Part shown: in pieces, positions 17,929 to 27,736 of the stretch
Numbering within the stretch: position 1 is the stretch's first letter
Layout: each line of letters begins with the position of its first letter
Source of the DNA: Aquirhabdus parva
GTDB lineage: Bacteria > Pseudomonadota > Gammaproteobacteria > Pseudomonadales > Moraxellaceae
Direction of reading: 5' to 3'
Assembly (NCBI RefSeq): GCF_003351745.1
Contig: NZ_CP031222.1
Location: 3,454,207-3,518,206, forward strand
DNA length: 64,000 nt
Notes under the pieces: model-generated
Seen by the model: only the letters and a program-made list of their open reading frames with translations
What the model was told of the DNA's origin: nothing
The model's database searches: none
Made by a program: the position numbers and the translations under genes

Positions 17929-20538
17929 TTAGAACTTATAGCTCGCACCCAGTGTGATGAAACGTCCACGAGGGTCGTATAACGAAATATCGTAATAGGG
18001 CGTGCTTGGATCCCAAGAAGGTTTCTGATTCAGGATATTCTGCGCTGCGAGTTTCAAGGTTGTATTCTTGATCCCGGTATAGGACACACTTAAGTCAAAA
18101 GTACTATTACCCGCAACGCGTGTGGGATAGTCATCCTCACGTAAGTTATCATCAATCTTATAGCTACCGGTGTAATACCAACCCAAAGTGCTTGAGATAT
18201 CACGATAATCCCAAGTCAGCTCTGTTGTTCCACGCCACTTTGGCAAAGCACCAAAGGTATTGCTGCCACTGCCATCAACCGAACTTTGCCCCGCAACTTG
18301 CGGTTGCTTGAAGTTAAGCAGATAAGACCAGCCACCTCTTAAAGTGAACTTGCCCAGATCGCCAGCGGGGAAAACTTGACGCACATCCAGATCCAACCCA
18401 GAAGTCGTGCGTGCACTTTGATTCTGATATTGATTACTGATGGTCAAGATACGGCCTTGTGGATCACGCACTACACGACCCGGATAGAGCGCCGGATTCT
18501 GCACGATATAGTTCAGATCATCAGGCCCAATAATGCCCGTCTGACTAATGCGATAGTAGTCCAACGCAATACTGGTATTGACCGCAGGTGAGAGAACGAT
18601 ACCTAGGTTATAGTTCTTGGAGCGTTCGGGATCCAGCTTCGGATTTGCCGCATAAACGCCAGTGATGCTACGGACCTGATTTGGGGTAATGGGATCATAG
18701 GGATCTTTGACCGAGGTATAGCTGATCGCGCTGCTGTTGGTAATCTCTGGTAGGGATGGCGCCCGGAATCCACGTGACGCTGTACCGCGCAGCAGTAACC
18801 AGTTGGTCGGCTGATAGCGCAAACTGAATTTTGGTGAGAACGCGGTGCCGAAGTCACTGTAATGATCCAAACGACCTGCGACATTGGCCTCCAGAGTCGA
18901 TAAAACAGGGACTTTGAATTCAGCAAACAACGCTGAAACATTACGTGAACCGTCAATAATATCAATCGCTGGACGCAGTTCGGTACCTGACAGCACTGCA
19001 GTTGAAGTTTGTGAATTTAACGACTCATTGCGGAACTGATAACCTGCCGCAAAGCCAATATCTCCAGCCGGCAACGTCCACAAGGGGCCTGCAATGGTGG
19101 CATCAATGACATTCAACTTCGATACCGCAGGGCGTAACGTCGACAGACTCAACGCATTCACGGCGCTGGCTGGATTATTGATTGTCGTAAAGTCATAGCC
19201 ACCATTGGCAAGCAATTGCTGGAAAGCATAGCGATTACCAAAATTGGTCACCGTCTCTTGTAGACGACTTTCGGAATGGAGTGCAGATAGATCCCAATCC
19301 CACGTATTAAAGCTGCCTTTGAGTCCAATGACTTCACGGCTGAACTCCGTACTGTCAGTCTTATTACGGATACCCAAGCTCCAGAGGTTGGTCGAAACGG
19401 GGGTCGGTACCGCATTCGGATTGGCGGGATTGCCCACGGGTAGTGTCGTATCAATCTTGGTCAGGCGCTGATTGGCATTATCCCATGCTTGTAGTGAGCT
19501 ACCAATCGACAGTGGACCGCCAAAGATGAAGCTTGCTGTACTGTGGCTATAAAGTAATTCACTGTAGGCTTGCAGTTGGTCATTGATTTGCAATGTACCG
19601 CGCAGCAAAGCATGGTAGCGATTAATGCTCGGCATTAAGGTGTCGTATTGAGCCGGGTTATACGCCCAAACATCGCCTTTTTTACCCGGTGAAATTTCAC
19701 CCCAAGGCACACGCTGTACAGGGCCTACGGCCTTGCTAAAGCCTTGTGTCGGATCGTTGTTGTAGTAATTGGTCGGCGTCCAGTTCAGACGTCCACCTGC
19801 TTTGCTGCGAAAATCACTATCCCGCAAATAGCCGACATCGGTTGCATCCAGTTCCTCACGAATCTGACCATCCAGCGAGAAGAAGATGTTATAGCCATCT
19901 TTATTCAGATCCCCTTTCCCCGCAAGGAACTGATAGTTACGCTCATCCTGACCTGTGCCGCCGCCCGAATGACCGAGGCTTCCGCCCAGTTCTACTCCTT
20001 GAAAGTTTTTCTTGAGGATAATGTTGACGACACCTGCGACAGCGTCCGAACCATAGACGGCTGATGCACCGTCTTTTAAGACTTCAATCCGCTCAACTGC
20101 CGCCAAAGGCAGGGAGTTGATATCAACAAAGGTATCCTGCAGATCCTGCGCGGTGGCATAGTTCGCCAAGCGTTTGCCATCCAGCAGAATCAGAGTGTTC
20201 TTCTGTCCTAGACCACGCAGTGATACTCCTGCGGTTCCAGCGGAAAAACTTCCCGTATATTGTTCATTGAAGCTATTGCCACTATTGGCTGAGATTGAGC
20301 GCAAGATATCTGGCAAATTGGTTTTACCGCTGGCTTTGATTTGCTTGGCAGTAATCACTTGCACGGCGCTAGCGCCCTCTTTTTGTACACCGCGAATGTT
20401 TGATCCGGTGACCACGACTTGCTCTACAGGTTGATCATCCTTTGGTTTGGATGGTTGTGCATCGCTGGCCTCTTGAGCTGCAGCGATTTGAGCCGCAAGC
20501 AACGAGATGATCGTTGCAGCGAGTAAATTCAATTTCAT
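17929..20538 (-). CDS. TonB-dependent outer-membrane receptor
   Basis: The 869-residue protein has a signal peptide (LLAATIISLLAAQIAAAQ), a TonB-box-like EQVVVTGS segment, a plug domain to about residue 180 (VSLRGLGQKNTLILLDGKRLA, DGASAVYGSDAVAGVVNIIL) and a large beta-barrel ending in a terminal Phe (ASYKF). The plug pattern is that of receptors common in Gammaproteobacteria for organic substrates as well as metal complexes. No TonB, siderophore or ABC genes lie nearby, so the substrate is open. The leader contains a palindrome (20630-20653) and a terminator-like hairpin (20578-20598). No Fur-box match was evident. Confidence 0.93.
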   Translation of the reverse strand: MKLNLLAATIISLLAAQIAAAQEASDAQPSKPKDDQPVEQVVVTGSNIRGVQKEGASAVQVITAKQIKASGKTNLPDILRSISANSGNSFNEQYTGSFSAGTAGVSLRGLGQKNTLILLDGKRLANYATAQDLQDTFVDINSLPLAAVERIEVLKDGASAVYGSDAVAGVVNIILKKNFQGVELGGSLGHSGGGTGQDERNYQFLAGKGDLNKDGYNIFFSLDGQIREELDATDVGYLRDSDFRSKAGGRLNWTPTNYYNNDPTQGFSKAVGPVQRVPWGEISPGKKGDVWAYNPAQYDTLMPSINRYHALLRGTLQINDQLQAYSELLYSHSTASFIFGGPLSIGSSLQAWDNANQRLTKIDTTLPVGNPANPNAVPTPVSTNLWSLGIRNKTDSTEFSREVIGLKGSFNTWDWDLSALHSESRLQETVTNFGNRYAFQQLLANGGYDFTTINNPASAVNALSLSTLRPAVSKLNVIDATIAGPLWTLPAGDIGFAAGYQFRNESLNSQTSTAVLSGTELRPAIDIIDGSRNVSALFAEFKVPVLSTLEANVAGRLDHYSDFGTAFSPKFSLRYQPTNWLLLRGTASRGFRAPSLPEITNSSAISYTSVKDPYDPITPNQVRSITGVYAANPKLDPERSKNYNLGIVLSPAVNTSIALDYYRISQTGIIGPDDLNYIVQNPALYPGRVVRDPQGRILTISNQYQNQSARTTSGLDLDVRQVFPAGDLGKFTLRGGWSYLLNFKQPQVAGQSSVDGSGSNTFGALPKWRGTTELTWDYRDISSTLGWYYTGSYKIDDNLREDDYPTRVAGNSTFDLSVSYTGIKNTTLKLAAQNILNQKPSWDPSTPYYDISLYDPRGRFITLGASYKF

Positions 20539-20577
20539 GATGACAATCTTTCTAAAAAAAGGCGGATAAAAAACAAA

Positions 20578-20598
20578 GACCTTTCAAAATGAAAGGTC
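20578..20598 (-). terminator. Terminator-like hairpin in the leader of the TonB receptor gene
   Basis: Perfect 9-bp stem GACCTTTCA/TGAAAGGTC with a 3-nt loop, followed on the minus strand by a T-rich stretch (TTTGTTTTTT). It ends about 40 nt before the receptor ATG. It lies downstream of the palindrome at 20630-20653, so a transcript begun there would cross it. It may be an attenuator, the end of a short leader RNA, or a second stop for the gene at 20796. Confidence 0.6.
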
Positions 20599-20629
20599 TC
20601 GTCAATGGATTGTGTTTGAATTATGGATA

Positions 20630-20653
20630 ATTATTTACCGAATGGTAAATAAT
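20630..20653. promoter_or_regulatory. Palindrome upstream of the TonB receptor gene, candidate operator
   Basis: ATTATTTACC and GGTAAATAAT are exact 10-bp inverted repeats around GAAT. The site lies 92 bp upstream of the receptor start. No regulator gene is adjacent. Confidence 0.55.
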
Positions 20654-20725
20654 GATTTTAGATGCAGATATACGCAGAAGTGGAAAACGCACCAAATTAA
20701 GGCAAGATAAGCCCTAAAAGAAAAC

Positions 20726-20748
20726 CGCCGCCTATGCGATAGGCGGCG
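20726..20748 (-). terminator. Intrinsic terminator of the Ig-repeat lipoprotein gene
   Basis: Perfect 10-bp GC-rich stem CGCCGCCTAT/ATAGGCGGCG with a 3-nt loop, followed on the minus strand by GTTTTCTTTT, starting 47 bp after the stop codon of the gene at 20796. Confidence 0.8.
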
Positions 20749-20795
20749 ATTCAAAGTTATCACGCACTAATTAAACTCTAGCAGGAAACATTAAA

Positions 20796-23700
20796 TCAAG
20801 GTGCACCAATCGAAACAAACCTCAAGTCTTCATCAACAATATCAAAATTAGATGATTTGGACACTAAACCAATGACGATCAATCCATCAGCAGAAGTGAC
20901 GAGCTTAAAAGCTCTCTCAGTCGCATCACTTCCCCATGAAATAAATGCAGAACCTCCTACCTTATTAACGCCGTTGATAACCAAAAACCCGTAATGATAC
21001 GTTGGAGTGTTGGGATAGTATGTAATTTGATCTTCACCCGAACAAATAACCCGTCCTTCGGATGCAATGGCAACACGCGTTCCTGAATAGCGCATCCCAG
21101 GACCAGCAAAACCAGCGACGAGCTTCATATCCTGAGTAGTGAGCGCTTTGCAATACTCATCGCTAAACAAATACGCACCGTCAGGACTTAGACTGAGATT
21201 ACCATACCCATAATCATTATCACTCGCATCAGTTGCAGCCCTCTTTTCCATCATTATAAAACCGCCTGCAATACTAGAATAATCCAAGTTATAAGCAGTA
21301 ACTCCATAGATTGGACCATTACGATATCCAGACTCTGCTTTATAATAAAAGCTACGACCATCTGTTGATATGGCAAGCTTTCCATAATCTGACTTGATAA
21401 GACTATTCACCCCAAAGACCTGTTTACCTTGTTCAGAATACGCAGCACCGTCGTTCAGAAAAACGAGATCCACACCATTTACTCTAGCAGTCTGTATATC
21501 GTAGATACGCGAAGTACTAATGAGTTTCCAATGATTAATTTTAATAGACAGATCAAGGTCGACAGTCGATATTTCACCATTACTACGATCATTAACATAT
21601 AGCCTGCTACCATCCTGAGAAACCGCCATCATGCCCGACTTCAAACCGACATTAATCGAACGAACTTTCTGGGCTGTATACACATTATAGACATCGATCG
21701 TTGGTCCACCATTATTAAAGTAGATATAAGGGCGAATCTTATCTGCTTGTACAAACAGCATAACACCCTGATTGTCAATACTTGCTGGCACGGGCGTGGA
21801 TTGTGTGCTTACAACACCATTATTATCTTTCCACAATCCGACACGCACTACTGCGGGTACCACACCTGTAAGTGAGGAAGACAAAGTCACTTTGGCATAG
21901 CTAATAGTATTTAAAGGTAAAGATGCAGGGTTTGCTGTAAAAGTAACATTTGAACTCGAACCCGTAGAGCCACTCGAAGTCACAGTTAACCAGCTACTGT
22001 CTGAGGTGGCCGTCCATGGTATATCACCCGCATAATTATCCCGCACTTGAAGCGTTCGTGTTAGGGTCGACAGATTTGGTTTACTCGTAAATGCAATCCC
22101 CCAATCTGACATCAACAACTTACGTTGATCTACGTTCAGGTTCAGTGTGATCGGGTATACGATAGTATCGCCATTCACTTGAGCGGTGATGTTAACAGTA
22201 TAACTTTTTGATCCAACAGTCACTTTGGTTGGATCAACTGTGAAGTCAAGTAACACTCCATCTTGATTCACCAAGCCTGCAACTTGCGAACTAGTCACAC
22301 CTGTAGGCAATGCTGACATAGTCCAAGGCCAGCTCTGTTTACCCGTATTTAAACTCACGCGCAACGATTGCTTAGCAAAATCACGGCCTTTTACGCCACC
22401 CAACGTTAGAGTATTGGTTGCCGCAGATAAAACTGGCTTGGTCAGGGTCAATTTGCTGGTAACCGTCTGATCTGGAATACCCGATGATGACAATGTCACA
22501 TTAGCTGCATAAGCACCACTGGCGAGTTTGCCCTTGCTTGGGTCAGGCTGCAAAGTGATTTTTGCGGGTGTTGATGAACCACTCAGTGGTGTTACGATCA
22601 TCCATGGTGCCGAAGAAGCAGCACTCCAAGCCACTGACGCTTTGCTATTTATCTCAAAACTAAAAGGCTGAGCTGCAATAGATGCACCATTGACTGATGT
22701 AAATGTTGGTACACCAGATAGTAAAGCAAACTGAGGCTGTAATACTTGAAGCGTAAAGTTGACTGCAGCACTTTGTCCATCTTTGGTATTAACAGTTACT
22801 TTACCCGTGTATGCACCAACAGTCAGTGCGCTAGGGTTGTAGTGAACCGTGAAATTACCATCACCCACACCTGACGTATTGACCAAGCTTAACCAACTGA
22901 CATTCGTAGAAGCTGACCACTCAAGCTTGGCACCTGTTACAGCGATTTGGACATCCGTTGGTGCAGCAGAGCCTTTATACATTGAACCGGTTGTCGTACT
23001 AACCGCTGCAACCCCCAGAGGGGCAACATCTTCCGTAACTGTAAAATCATACGGTAACGACACTGGTGATCCCGCAAAGCTCTGGCTACATTTCTCATCC
23101 TTGCATAATTGGATCTGAAATGTGCCCTGATAACGACCTTTAGGTGTCGTAGGCGAGGTATAAACTGATACCGAAAAATGCGTTGCATCAATCGGTGCAA
23201 TATTCACGGTTCCTGTCAGTAGCTTTGTCGGATCAACTACTAGCACATACAAAGACCCACTTTGCAACAGATCGAGATTATTGACTGTGGCTTGTACCGA
23301 AAGGGTCGCTGTGGAACCCGTCTTGTAGTTTGTTGTGAGTGTTGCTGGCGAAAAGGAAACAGGGGTCGATGATCCAGGCGGGGTCACAGGTGGCGTAACT
23401 GGTGGAGTAACAGGTGGTGTGACTGGCGGCGCAACACCACTGTCATCTGTCACAGTCAGATCATAAGGGAGTGGTACGGGTGAACCTGAATAAGACTGCG
23501 AGCAACGTGCGTCTTTACACAGTTGAATCTGAAATGTACCTTGATAATGGCCTTTAGGCTTACTTGCCGAGGTATGTAAGGTGAGCGTGGCGTTTTTCCC
23601 ACTGACATCAGAGATATCAACGGCCGAAGTCAGTACTTGATTACTATCGACCACATAGACATATACAGGATCCGTCGTATTTTGCAGATCACTATTATTA

Positions 23701-23912
23701 ATGATGGCACGAATACTTAACGGGATAGAGGTCCCTGTTTTATAACTCGCGCTCGCTGTGGATGGTGTAAAAGTCAGAGCCGCAGAGGGTGTTACAACAG
23801 GAGGCGCCACTGGAGGTTGTGCAGGAGCAGGAGCTGGACTTGAGCCGCCTCCTCCTCCGCCACACCCAGTCAACAGCGCCACACTGAGCGCGAGCATAAA
23901 ATGACGAGACAA
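20796..23912 (-). CDS. Large surface lipoprotein with Ig-like/BACON repeats and a propeller-like C-terminal half
   Basis: The frame is open from an ATG at 23972, but a TTG at 23912 has AAGGA at 7-nt spacing. It gives a proper lipoprotein signal (LSRHFMLALSVALLTGC, lipobox LTGC) followed by a poly-Gly and Pro/Ala linker. The product is then 1038 residues. Two ~110-residue repeats share YQGTFQIQLCKD, CSQS and GSPV motifs and are joined by a (TPPV)n linker. Further Ig-like modules contain SWL/WMI signatures of BACON-like domains. The C-terminal ~330 residues show propeller-like repeats (MAVSQDGSRLYVNDRSNGEI, LSLSPDGAYLFSDEYC). It probably sits in the outer membrane and binds carbohydrate or protein. 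No function can be assigned. Confidence 0.8.
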   Translation of the reverse strand: MSRHFMLALSVALLTGCGGGGGGSSPAPAPAQPPVAPPVVTPSAALTFTPSTASASYKTGTSIPLSIRAIINNSDLQNTTDPVYVYVVDSNQVLTSAVDISDVSGKNATLTLHTSASKPKGHYQGTFQIQLCKDARCSQSYSGSPVPLPYDLTVTDDSGVAPPVTPPVTPPVTPPVTPPGSSTPVSFSPATLTTNYKTGSTATLSVQATVNNLDLLQSGSLYVLVVDPTKLLTGTVNIAPIDATHFSVSVYTSPTTPKGRYQGTFQIQLCKDEKCSQSFAGSPVSLPYDFTVTEDVAPLGVAAVSTTTGSMYKGSAAPTDVQIAVTGAKLEWSASTNVSWLSLVNTSGVGDGNFTVHYNPSALTVGAYTGKVTVNTKDGQSAAVNFTLQVLQPQFALLSGVPTFTSVNGASIAAQPFSFEINSKASVAWSAASSAPWMIVTPLSGSSTPAKITLQPDPSKGKLASGAYAANVTLSSSGIPDQTVTSKLTLTKPVLSAATNTLTLGGVKGRDFAKQSLRVSLNTGKQSWPWTMSALPTGVTSSQVAGLVNQDGVLLDFTVDPTKVTVGSKSYTVNITAQVNGDTIVYPITLNLNVDQRKLLMSDWGIAFTSKPNLSTLTRTLQVRDNYAGDIPWTATSDSSWLTVTSSGSTGSSSNVTFTANPASLPLNTISYAKVTLSSSLTGVVPAVVRVGLWKDNNGVVSTQSTPVPASIDNQGVMLFVQADKIRPYIYFNNGGPTIDVYNVYTAQKVRSINVGLKSGMMAVSQDGSRLYVNDRSNGEISTVDLDLSIKINHWKLISTSRIYDIQTARVNGVDLVFLNDGAAYSEQGKQVFGVNSLIKSDYGKLAISTDGRSFYYKAESGYRNGPIYGVTAYNLDYSSIAGGFIMMEKRAATDASDNDYGYGNLSLSPDGAYLFSDEYCKALTTQDMKLVAGFAGPGMRYSGTRVAIASEGRVICSGEDQITYYPNTPTYHYGFLVINGVNKVGGSAFISWGSDATERAFKLVTSADGLIVIGLVSKSSNFDIVDEDLRFVSIGAP
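23377..23430. repeat. Short in-frame tandem repeat coding for a (TPPV) linker
   Basis: Units of about 12 bp (GGTGGNGTNACA-like on the plus strand) recur four times and encode PPVTPPVTPPVTPP between the two Ig-like repeats of the lipoprotein. Such tracts can change copy number by slippage without breaking the frame. Confidence 0.75.
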
Positions 23913-24193
23913 TTGAATATCCTTCTTGAAAGAAAATTTTATAAACGAATAAAGCAGCCTAACATGGAACAAAAATCACCCAAGTGGATGAAAAACCTTA
24001 CCAATTAGTCAGCTCGCATTTAACAACATTTCTTCACATACTCTCACGACAAAAACATAAATATTTACATATATACACAAATAAGACATGAGATATACAT
24101 GTTTTATTCATCTTTATAGGATTCTTTCACCTATCTGGTTCCTGATATTCTAAAAATGAATATATTCTTTTATCTACATATCACCATCGACCA

Positions 24194-24221
24194 AAAAAAG
24201 AGCCCTCGGAGGACTCTTTTT
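24194..24221 (-). terminator. Intrinsic terminator of the lytic transglycosylase gene
   Basis: Minus strand AAAGAG-T-CCT / AGG-G-CTCTTT hairpin with one wobble pair, followed by seven T. It begins 17 bp after the stop codon. Confidence 0.85.
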
Positions 24222-24237
24222 CTATTGTGTATTTTGA

Positions 24238-25485
24238 CTACGAAGCGGGTTGTTGAGGCTGTGCCGGAACCACCTTCTGCTCAGCACGCAGCGCCTGCAA
24301 TATCTTTTGCCCACCGCGACCATTCATGGTCAACCCAAGACGCTGCTGCTCAGTGCGAATCGCTTCGCGGGTTTTATCTCCGATCATGCCATCAGGCGCG
24401 CCAATGTCGTAGCCTTTGGCCAGTAGCAAACTTTGAATCTCTCGACGCTCCGCTCTTGAAGTACCCGCATCGTCCGTAGGCCATGGCGTAACAAAGGGCG
24501 CACCGCCGCGCAGACGATCTGACAGATGTGCAATCGCCAGACCATAGCTCTCTGCCGCGTTATAACCATAAATCGCATCAAAGTTTTTAAACACTAGAAA
24601 CGTCGGACCATTAATCCCTGCGGGGGACATGAGACCTGCAGAGGATGAGTCACTGAGACCACCTTGCACCAGTGGTGAACCATCGACACGCGTGAAACCA
24701 CGATCAGACCACGTGGAAAGCGCACGCTTATTACGCCGACCTTCCCCATCCGCACTAAAGCCAGCCGGGACTTTCACTTCAAAACCCCATGACTGCCCCG
24801 TTTGCCAACCCGCTTTTTTCAAGAAATTCGCAGTCGAAGCCAGCGCATCAGGCACGCTGTCAATCAGATCACGGCGTCCATCGCCATCAAAATCGACCGC
24901 AATGCGTTCAAAGGTAGAGGGCATAAACTGAGTATGTCCAAACGCACCGGCCCAAGAGCCTTTGAGGCGATCCGCAGAAATACTGCCGGATTGCAAAATT
25001 CGCAGTGCGGAAAAAAATTCGGAGCGAAAATAAACCTGACGTCGCCCATAACAACTCAATGTGCCGAGTGCCTGCACTAGGGGGTATTTACCTGAAATAT
25101 CACCATAATTACTTTCCACACCCCAGACCGCAACCACGGTCGCAGGATCAACACCATAGGTCGATTGTACTTTCTTAAGCACATCGGCATATTTGCCGAG
25201 CATCTTTTGGCCTTGCGCCACGCGCTCATCATCGACCAAACCAGACAAATAATCCCAGATTGGCGTACTAAACTCGGGCTGATAATTAAGCTTCTCAATC
25301 ACACTCAGGTCAGGCTCTAAACCTTCGGTATAGCGGCTATAGGTCTCACTGGAAACCCCTGCGGCCTTCGCAGCGCTGCTGAGTTGCCCAAGACAGGTAT
25401 TAAATTCTGGGTCTGCATAAACCTGCACGCTCGCCATCGCCACGAGCAAACCACTCGCCCAGATGGTGTTTTTGGTCAATACCAT
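24238..25485 (-). CDS. Lytic murein transglycosylase, MltB (SLT_2) family with peptidoglycan-binding domain
   Basis: The 415-residue protein has a signal peptide ending ...VQVYADP, an MltB-type catalytic domain and a C-terminal PG_binding_1 domain (last ~60 residues, LLLAKGYDIGAPDGMIGDKT). The catalytic Glu is in WGVESNYG; GAFGHTQFMPSTF and DFDGDGRRDLIDS are family signatures. It cleaves glycan strands of peptidoglycan to 1,6-anhydro ends in the periplasm. It lacks the lipobox of E. coli MltB, so it is probably soluble. It is a single gene with its own terminator. Confidence 0.92.
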   Translation of the reverse strand: MVLTKNTIWASGLLVAMASVQVYADPEFNTCLGQLSSAAKAAGVSSETYSRYTEGLEPDLSVIEKLNYQPEFSTPIWDYLSGLVDDERVAQGQKMLGKYADVLKKVQSTYGVDPATVVAVWGVESNYGDISGKYPLVQALGTLSCYGRRQVYFRSEFFSALRILQSGSISADRLKGSWAGAFGHTQFMPSTFERIAVDFDGDGRRDLIDSVPDALASTANFLKKAGWQTGQSWGFEVKVPAGFSADGEGRRNKRALSTWSDRGFTRVDGSPLVQGGLSDSSSAGLMSPAGINGPTFLVFKNFDAIYGYNAAESYGLAIAHLSDRLRGGAPFVTPWPTDDAGTSRAERREIQSLLLAKGYDIGAPDGMIGDKTREAIRTEQQRLGLTMNGRGGQKILQALRAEQKVVPAQPQQPAS

Positions 25486-25753
25486 GAATCAGTCCACATT
25501 TTTGATCAACATGATGCAACCATAACACGGGGATTGCATCCAGACCGTGATCTGGTCGAACGACATTGTTTAATTTTGGCAAAGCTGGGGTTATGGTATT
25601 GCACTAGAGAATCTCATGAAGTATCGGATGGCAAAATGATGAGATGCCCACTGCAAGAATGATTTCGCCGATATTTATAAGAAATTTCTATGCTAAAAGT
25701 CTTCTCCACAGGCATAATCCGTTGTCTATTTGGTAAAAATTCCTGATCCTGAC

Positions 25754-26368
25754 ATGACTGAGATTTATCTGGCTATGGTGCTGTTCGCCTTCTCGACCAG
25801 TATCACTCCCGGCCCAAACAACATGCTAATTTTAAGCTCTGGACTCAATCACGGGGTCAAGCGTAGCTTGCCGCATCTGCTGGGCATCGCCTTTGGCTTC
25901 CCCGTGATGATCATTATGATCGGCATTGGTCTCGGCACTATCTTTGAACGCTTCCCCATCCTGCACGAAATCATCAAGGTGCTCGGGGTGCTATACATGC
26001 TATATCTGGCGTGGATGATTGCGACTTCCAAGCCAAAGGATTTTGCCATTAGTCGTGGCAAACCGATGGGATTCTGGCAGGCGTTTTTCTTTCAGTGGGT
26101 CAATCCCAAAGGCTGGATTATGGCGCTCGGTGCCATCGCGGCGTATACCTCACTGAGTCACGACATGATTGTGCAGGCGATGATTATAGCCTTGGTATTT
26201 TTACTGGTGGGGCCACCTTGTACGGCATGCTGGTTATTCTTAGGGGCCAGTCTGAAGCATCTTTTGCAAAAACCGCATCAACAGCGCATTTTTAATGTCA
26301 CGATGGCGTTATTATTAGTCGTCTCGATTGCACCCATTATTCAAGAGTTAATCATGAAATGGCTCTAG
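25754..26368 (+). CDS. LysE/RhtB-family amino-acid exporter
   Basis: The 204-residue inner-membrane protein begins MTEIYLAMVLFAFSTSITPGPNN, with the TPGPNN signature of the family, and has about six hydrophobic segments. An upstream TTG (25730) is in frame but has no advantage over this ATG. Members export amino acids such as homoserine, threonine or lysine. A SEC-C protein gene follows 41 bp later and may be cotranscribed. Substrate unknown. Confidence 0.88.
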   Translation: MTEIYLAMVLFAFSTSITPGPNNMLILSSGLNHGVKRSLPHLLGIAFGFPVMIIMIGIGLGTIFERFPILHEIIKVLGVLYMLYLAWMIATSKPKDFAISRGKPMGFWQAFFFQWVNPKGWIMALGAIAAYTSLSHDMIVQAMIIALVFLLVGPPCTACWLFLGASLKHLLQKPHQQRIFNVTMALLLVVSIAPIIQELIMKWL

Positions 26369-26409
26369 ATCGATGCCATCTCATTTTTCACAACTGATCG
26401 CTCATCACT

Positions 26410-26892
26410 ATGCTGACCTGCCCATGTAATCCTAATCATCTGCTTAGTCACTGCTGCGGCGTCTATCATGCGGGCACACCTGCCCCAGATGCAGAGCGCT
26501 TAATGCGATCACGCTATAGTGCTTATGCACTGGGACTCATTGATTACTTAGTCGCGACAACGCTGCCCGCACAGCAGTCTTTAATTGACCGTGCGGGGAT
26601 TGAAGCGTGGTCAACCCGCAGTACGTGGCTGGGTTTGAGCGTTGAAAATCACACCGCGCTTACCGATAAACGCCATGCGACGGTCACTTTCACTGCGCGT
26701 TGGGCTGATGACAAAGCGCCAGATGCCGCAGCAAGAGCGGTGACACATCGCGAGCAATCAGGCTTTGTCAAAATTGCGGAGCGTTGGTATTTTCTGGACC
26801 CTACAGCAGCGCTCAAAATGGGCCGCAATGACCCGTGTCCTTGTGGGTCGGGTCAGAAGTTCAAGAAATGCTGTGCAGCTTGGCTAGAGTAA
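26410..26892 (+). CDS. YchJ-like protein with two Cys-rich SEC-C-type motifs (UPF0225)
   Basis: The 160-residue protein opens with a Cys/His cluster ([19 protein letters not shown]) and ends with a SEC-C motif ([18 protein letters not shown]), both potential zinc sites. Between them, [15 protein letters not shown] and FTARWAD are typical of the YchJ family. The biochemical role of the family is not established. The gene converges with rpe, with only 9 bp between the ends. Confidence 0.9.
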   Translation: MLTCPCNPNHLLSHCCGVYHAGTPAPDAERLMRSRYSAYALGLIDYLVATTLPAQQSLIDRAGIEAWSTRSTWLGLSVENHTALTDKRHATVTFTARWADDKAPDAAARAVTHREQSGFVKIAERWYFLDPTAALKMGRNDPCPCGSGQKFKKCCAAWLE

Positions 26893-26901
26893 GACTCCGC
26901 A

Positions 26902-27594
26902 TTAATCGGCTTTAGGTGTACCCACCAGCGCCAGTTCAGCACGCATGGCATCAATCACAGTTTTATAATCAGGCTGATTAAAGATCGCTGAGCCTGCCAC
27001 AAACATGTCCGCACCCGCTTCAGCAATCGCACGAATGTTTTTAACATTCACGCCGCCATCGACTTCCAGACGAATATCGGTGCGACCACTTTGCTCGATT
27101 TTTTGTCGGGCGAGACGTAACTTATCCAGCGTGCCTGGAATAAAGCTTTGCCCACCAAAACCAGGGTTCACGCTCATTAAGAGCACTTGATCAACCTTAT
27201 CCATCACATAATCAAGATAATGCAGTGGCGTTGCTGGGTTAAACACCAAACCCGCTTTAGCACCGCCGGATTTGATCAACTGCAACGAACGATCAATATG
27301 ATGGGAAGCCTCAGGATGGAAGGTGATAATGCTGGCACCAGCCTCTAGAAAATACTCAATCATGCGGTCTACAGGTTCAACCATCAAATGCACATCAATC
27401 GGTGCGGTGATCCCGTAGCTTCGTAGTGCGGTACAGATCATCGAACCAAAGGTCAGATTCGGCACATAGTGATTGTCCATCACATCAAAATGCACCACGT
27501 CAGCACCCGCCGTCAAAACACGCTCGACATCTTCGCCTAAACGCGCAAAATCAGCAGACAAAATTGAGGGGGCAATCCAATAAGGTTGAGTCAT
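26902..27594 (-). CDS. rpe: Ribulose-phosphate 3-epimerase
   Basis: The 230-residue TIM barrel begins [17 protein letters not shown]. It has the metal-binding [16 protein letters not shown] and DVHLMVEP stretches, the [13 protein letters not shown] loop and EVDGGVN near residue 180. It interconverts ribulose 5-phosphate and xylulose 5-phosphate in the pentose phosphate pathway. It appears to be monocistronic: the preceding gene on this strand ends at a terminator-like hairpin (27654-27682). Confidence 0.97.
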   Translation of the reverse strand: MTQPYWIAPSILSADFARLGEDVERVLTAGADVVHFDVMDNHYVPNLTFGSMICTALRSYGITAPIDVHLMVEPVDRMIEYFLEAGASIITFHPEASHHIDRSLQLIKSGGAKAGLVFNPATPLHYLDYVMDKVDQVLLMSVNPGFGGQSFIPGTLDKLRLARQKIEQSGRTDIRLEVDGGVNVKNIRAIAEAGADMFVAGSAIFNQPDYKTVIDAMRAELALVGTPKAD

Positions 27595-27653
27595 AGCAAG
27601 CTCGGAGATCAGGATCTAGATCGGGAAATGATGAGCGACACACTAACAGAAAA

Positions 27654-27682
27654 CACCGCGATTGGGGAACCAATACGCGGTG
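27654..27682 (-). terminator. Probable terminator between the tautomerase-like gene and rpe
   Basis: CACCGCG/CGCGGTG stem extended by an inner TTGG/CCAA, with GGAA loop. On the minus strand it is followed by TTTTCTG, a weak T run. Confidence 0.65.
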
Positions 27683-27736
27683 CTTTTCAGGTCTTGATGA
27701 ATAATTGCTGTGCAGTTGAGCCATCCTGATAATAGG

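Noticed and set aside
17929-20653. Fur-regulated siderophore receptor locus
   Set aside because: No Fur-box match was evident and no siderophore, TonB or ABC transporter genes are adjacent, so the substrate is left open.
23377-23430. CRISPR-like repeat
   Set aside because: The short repeats are in frame, have no unique spacers, and encode a Pro/Thr/Val linker.
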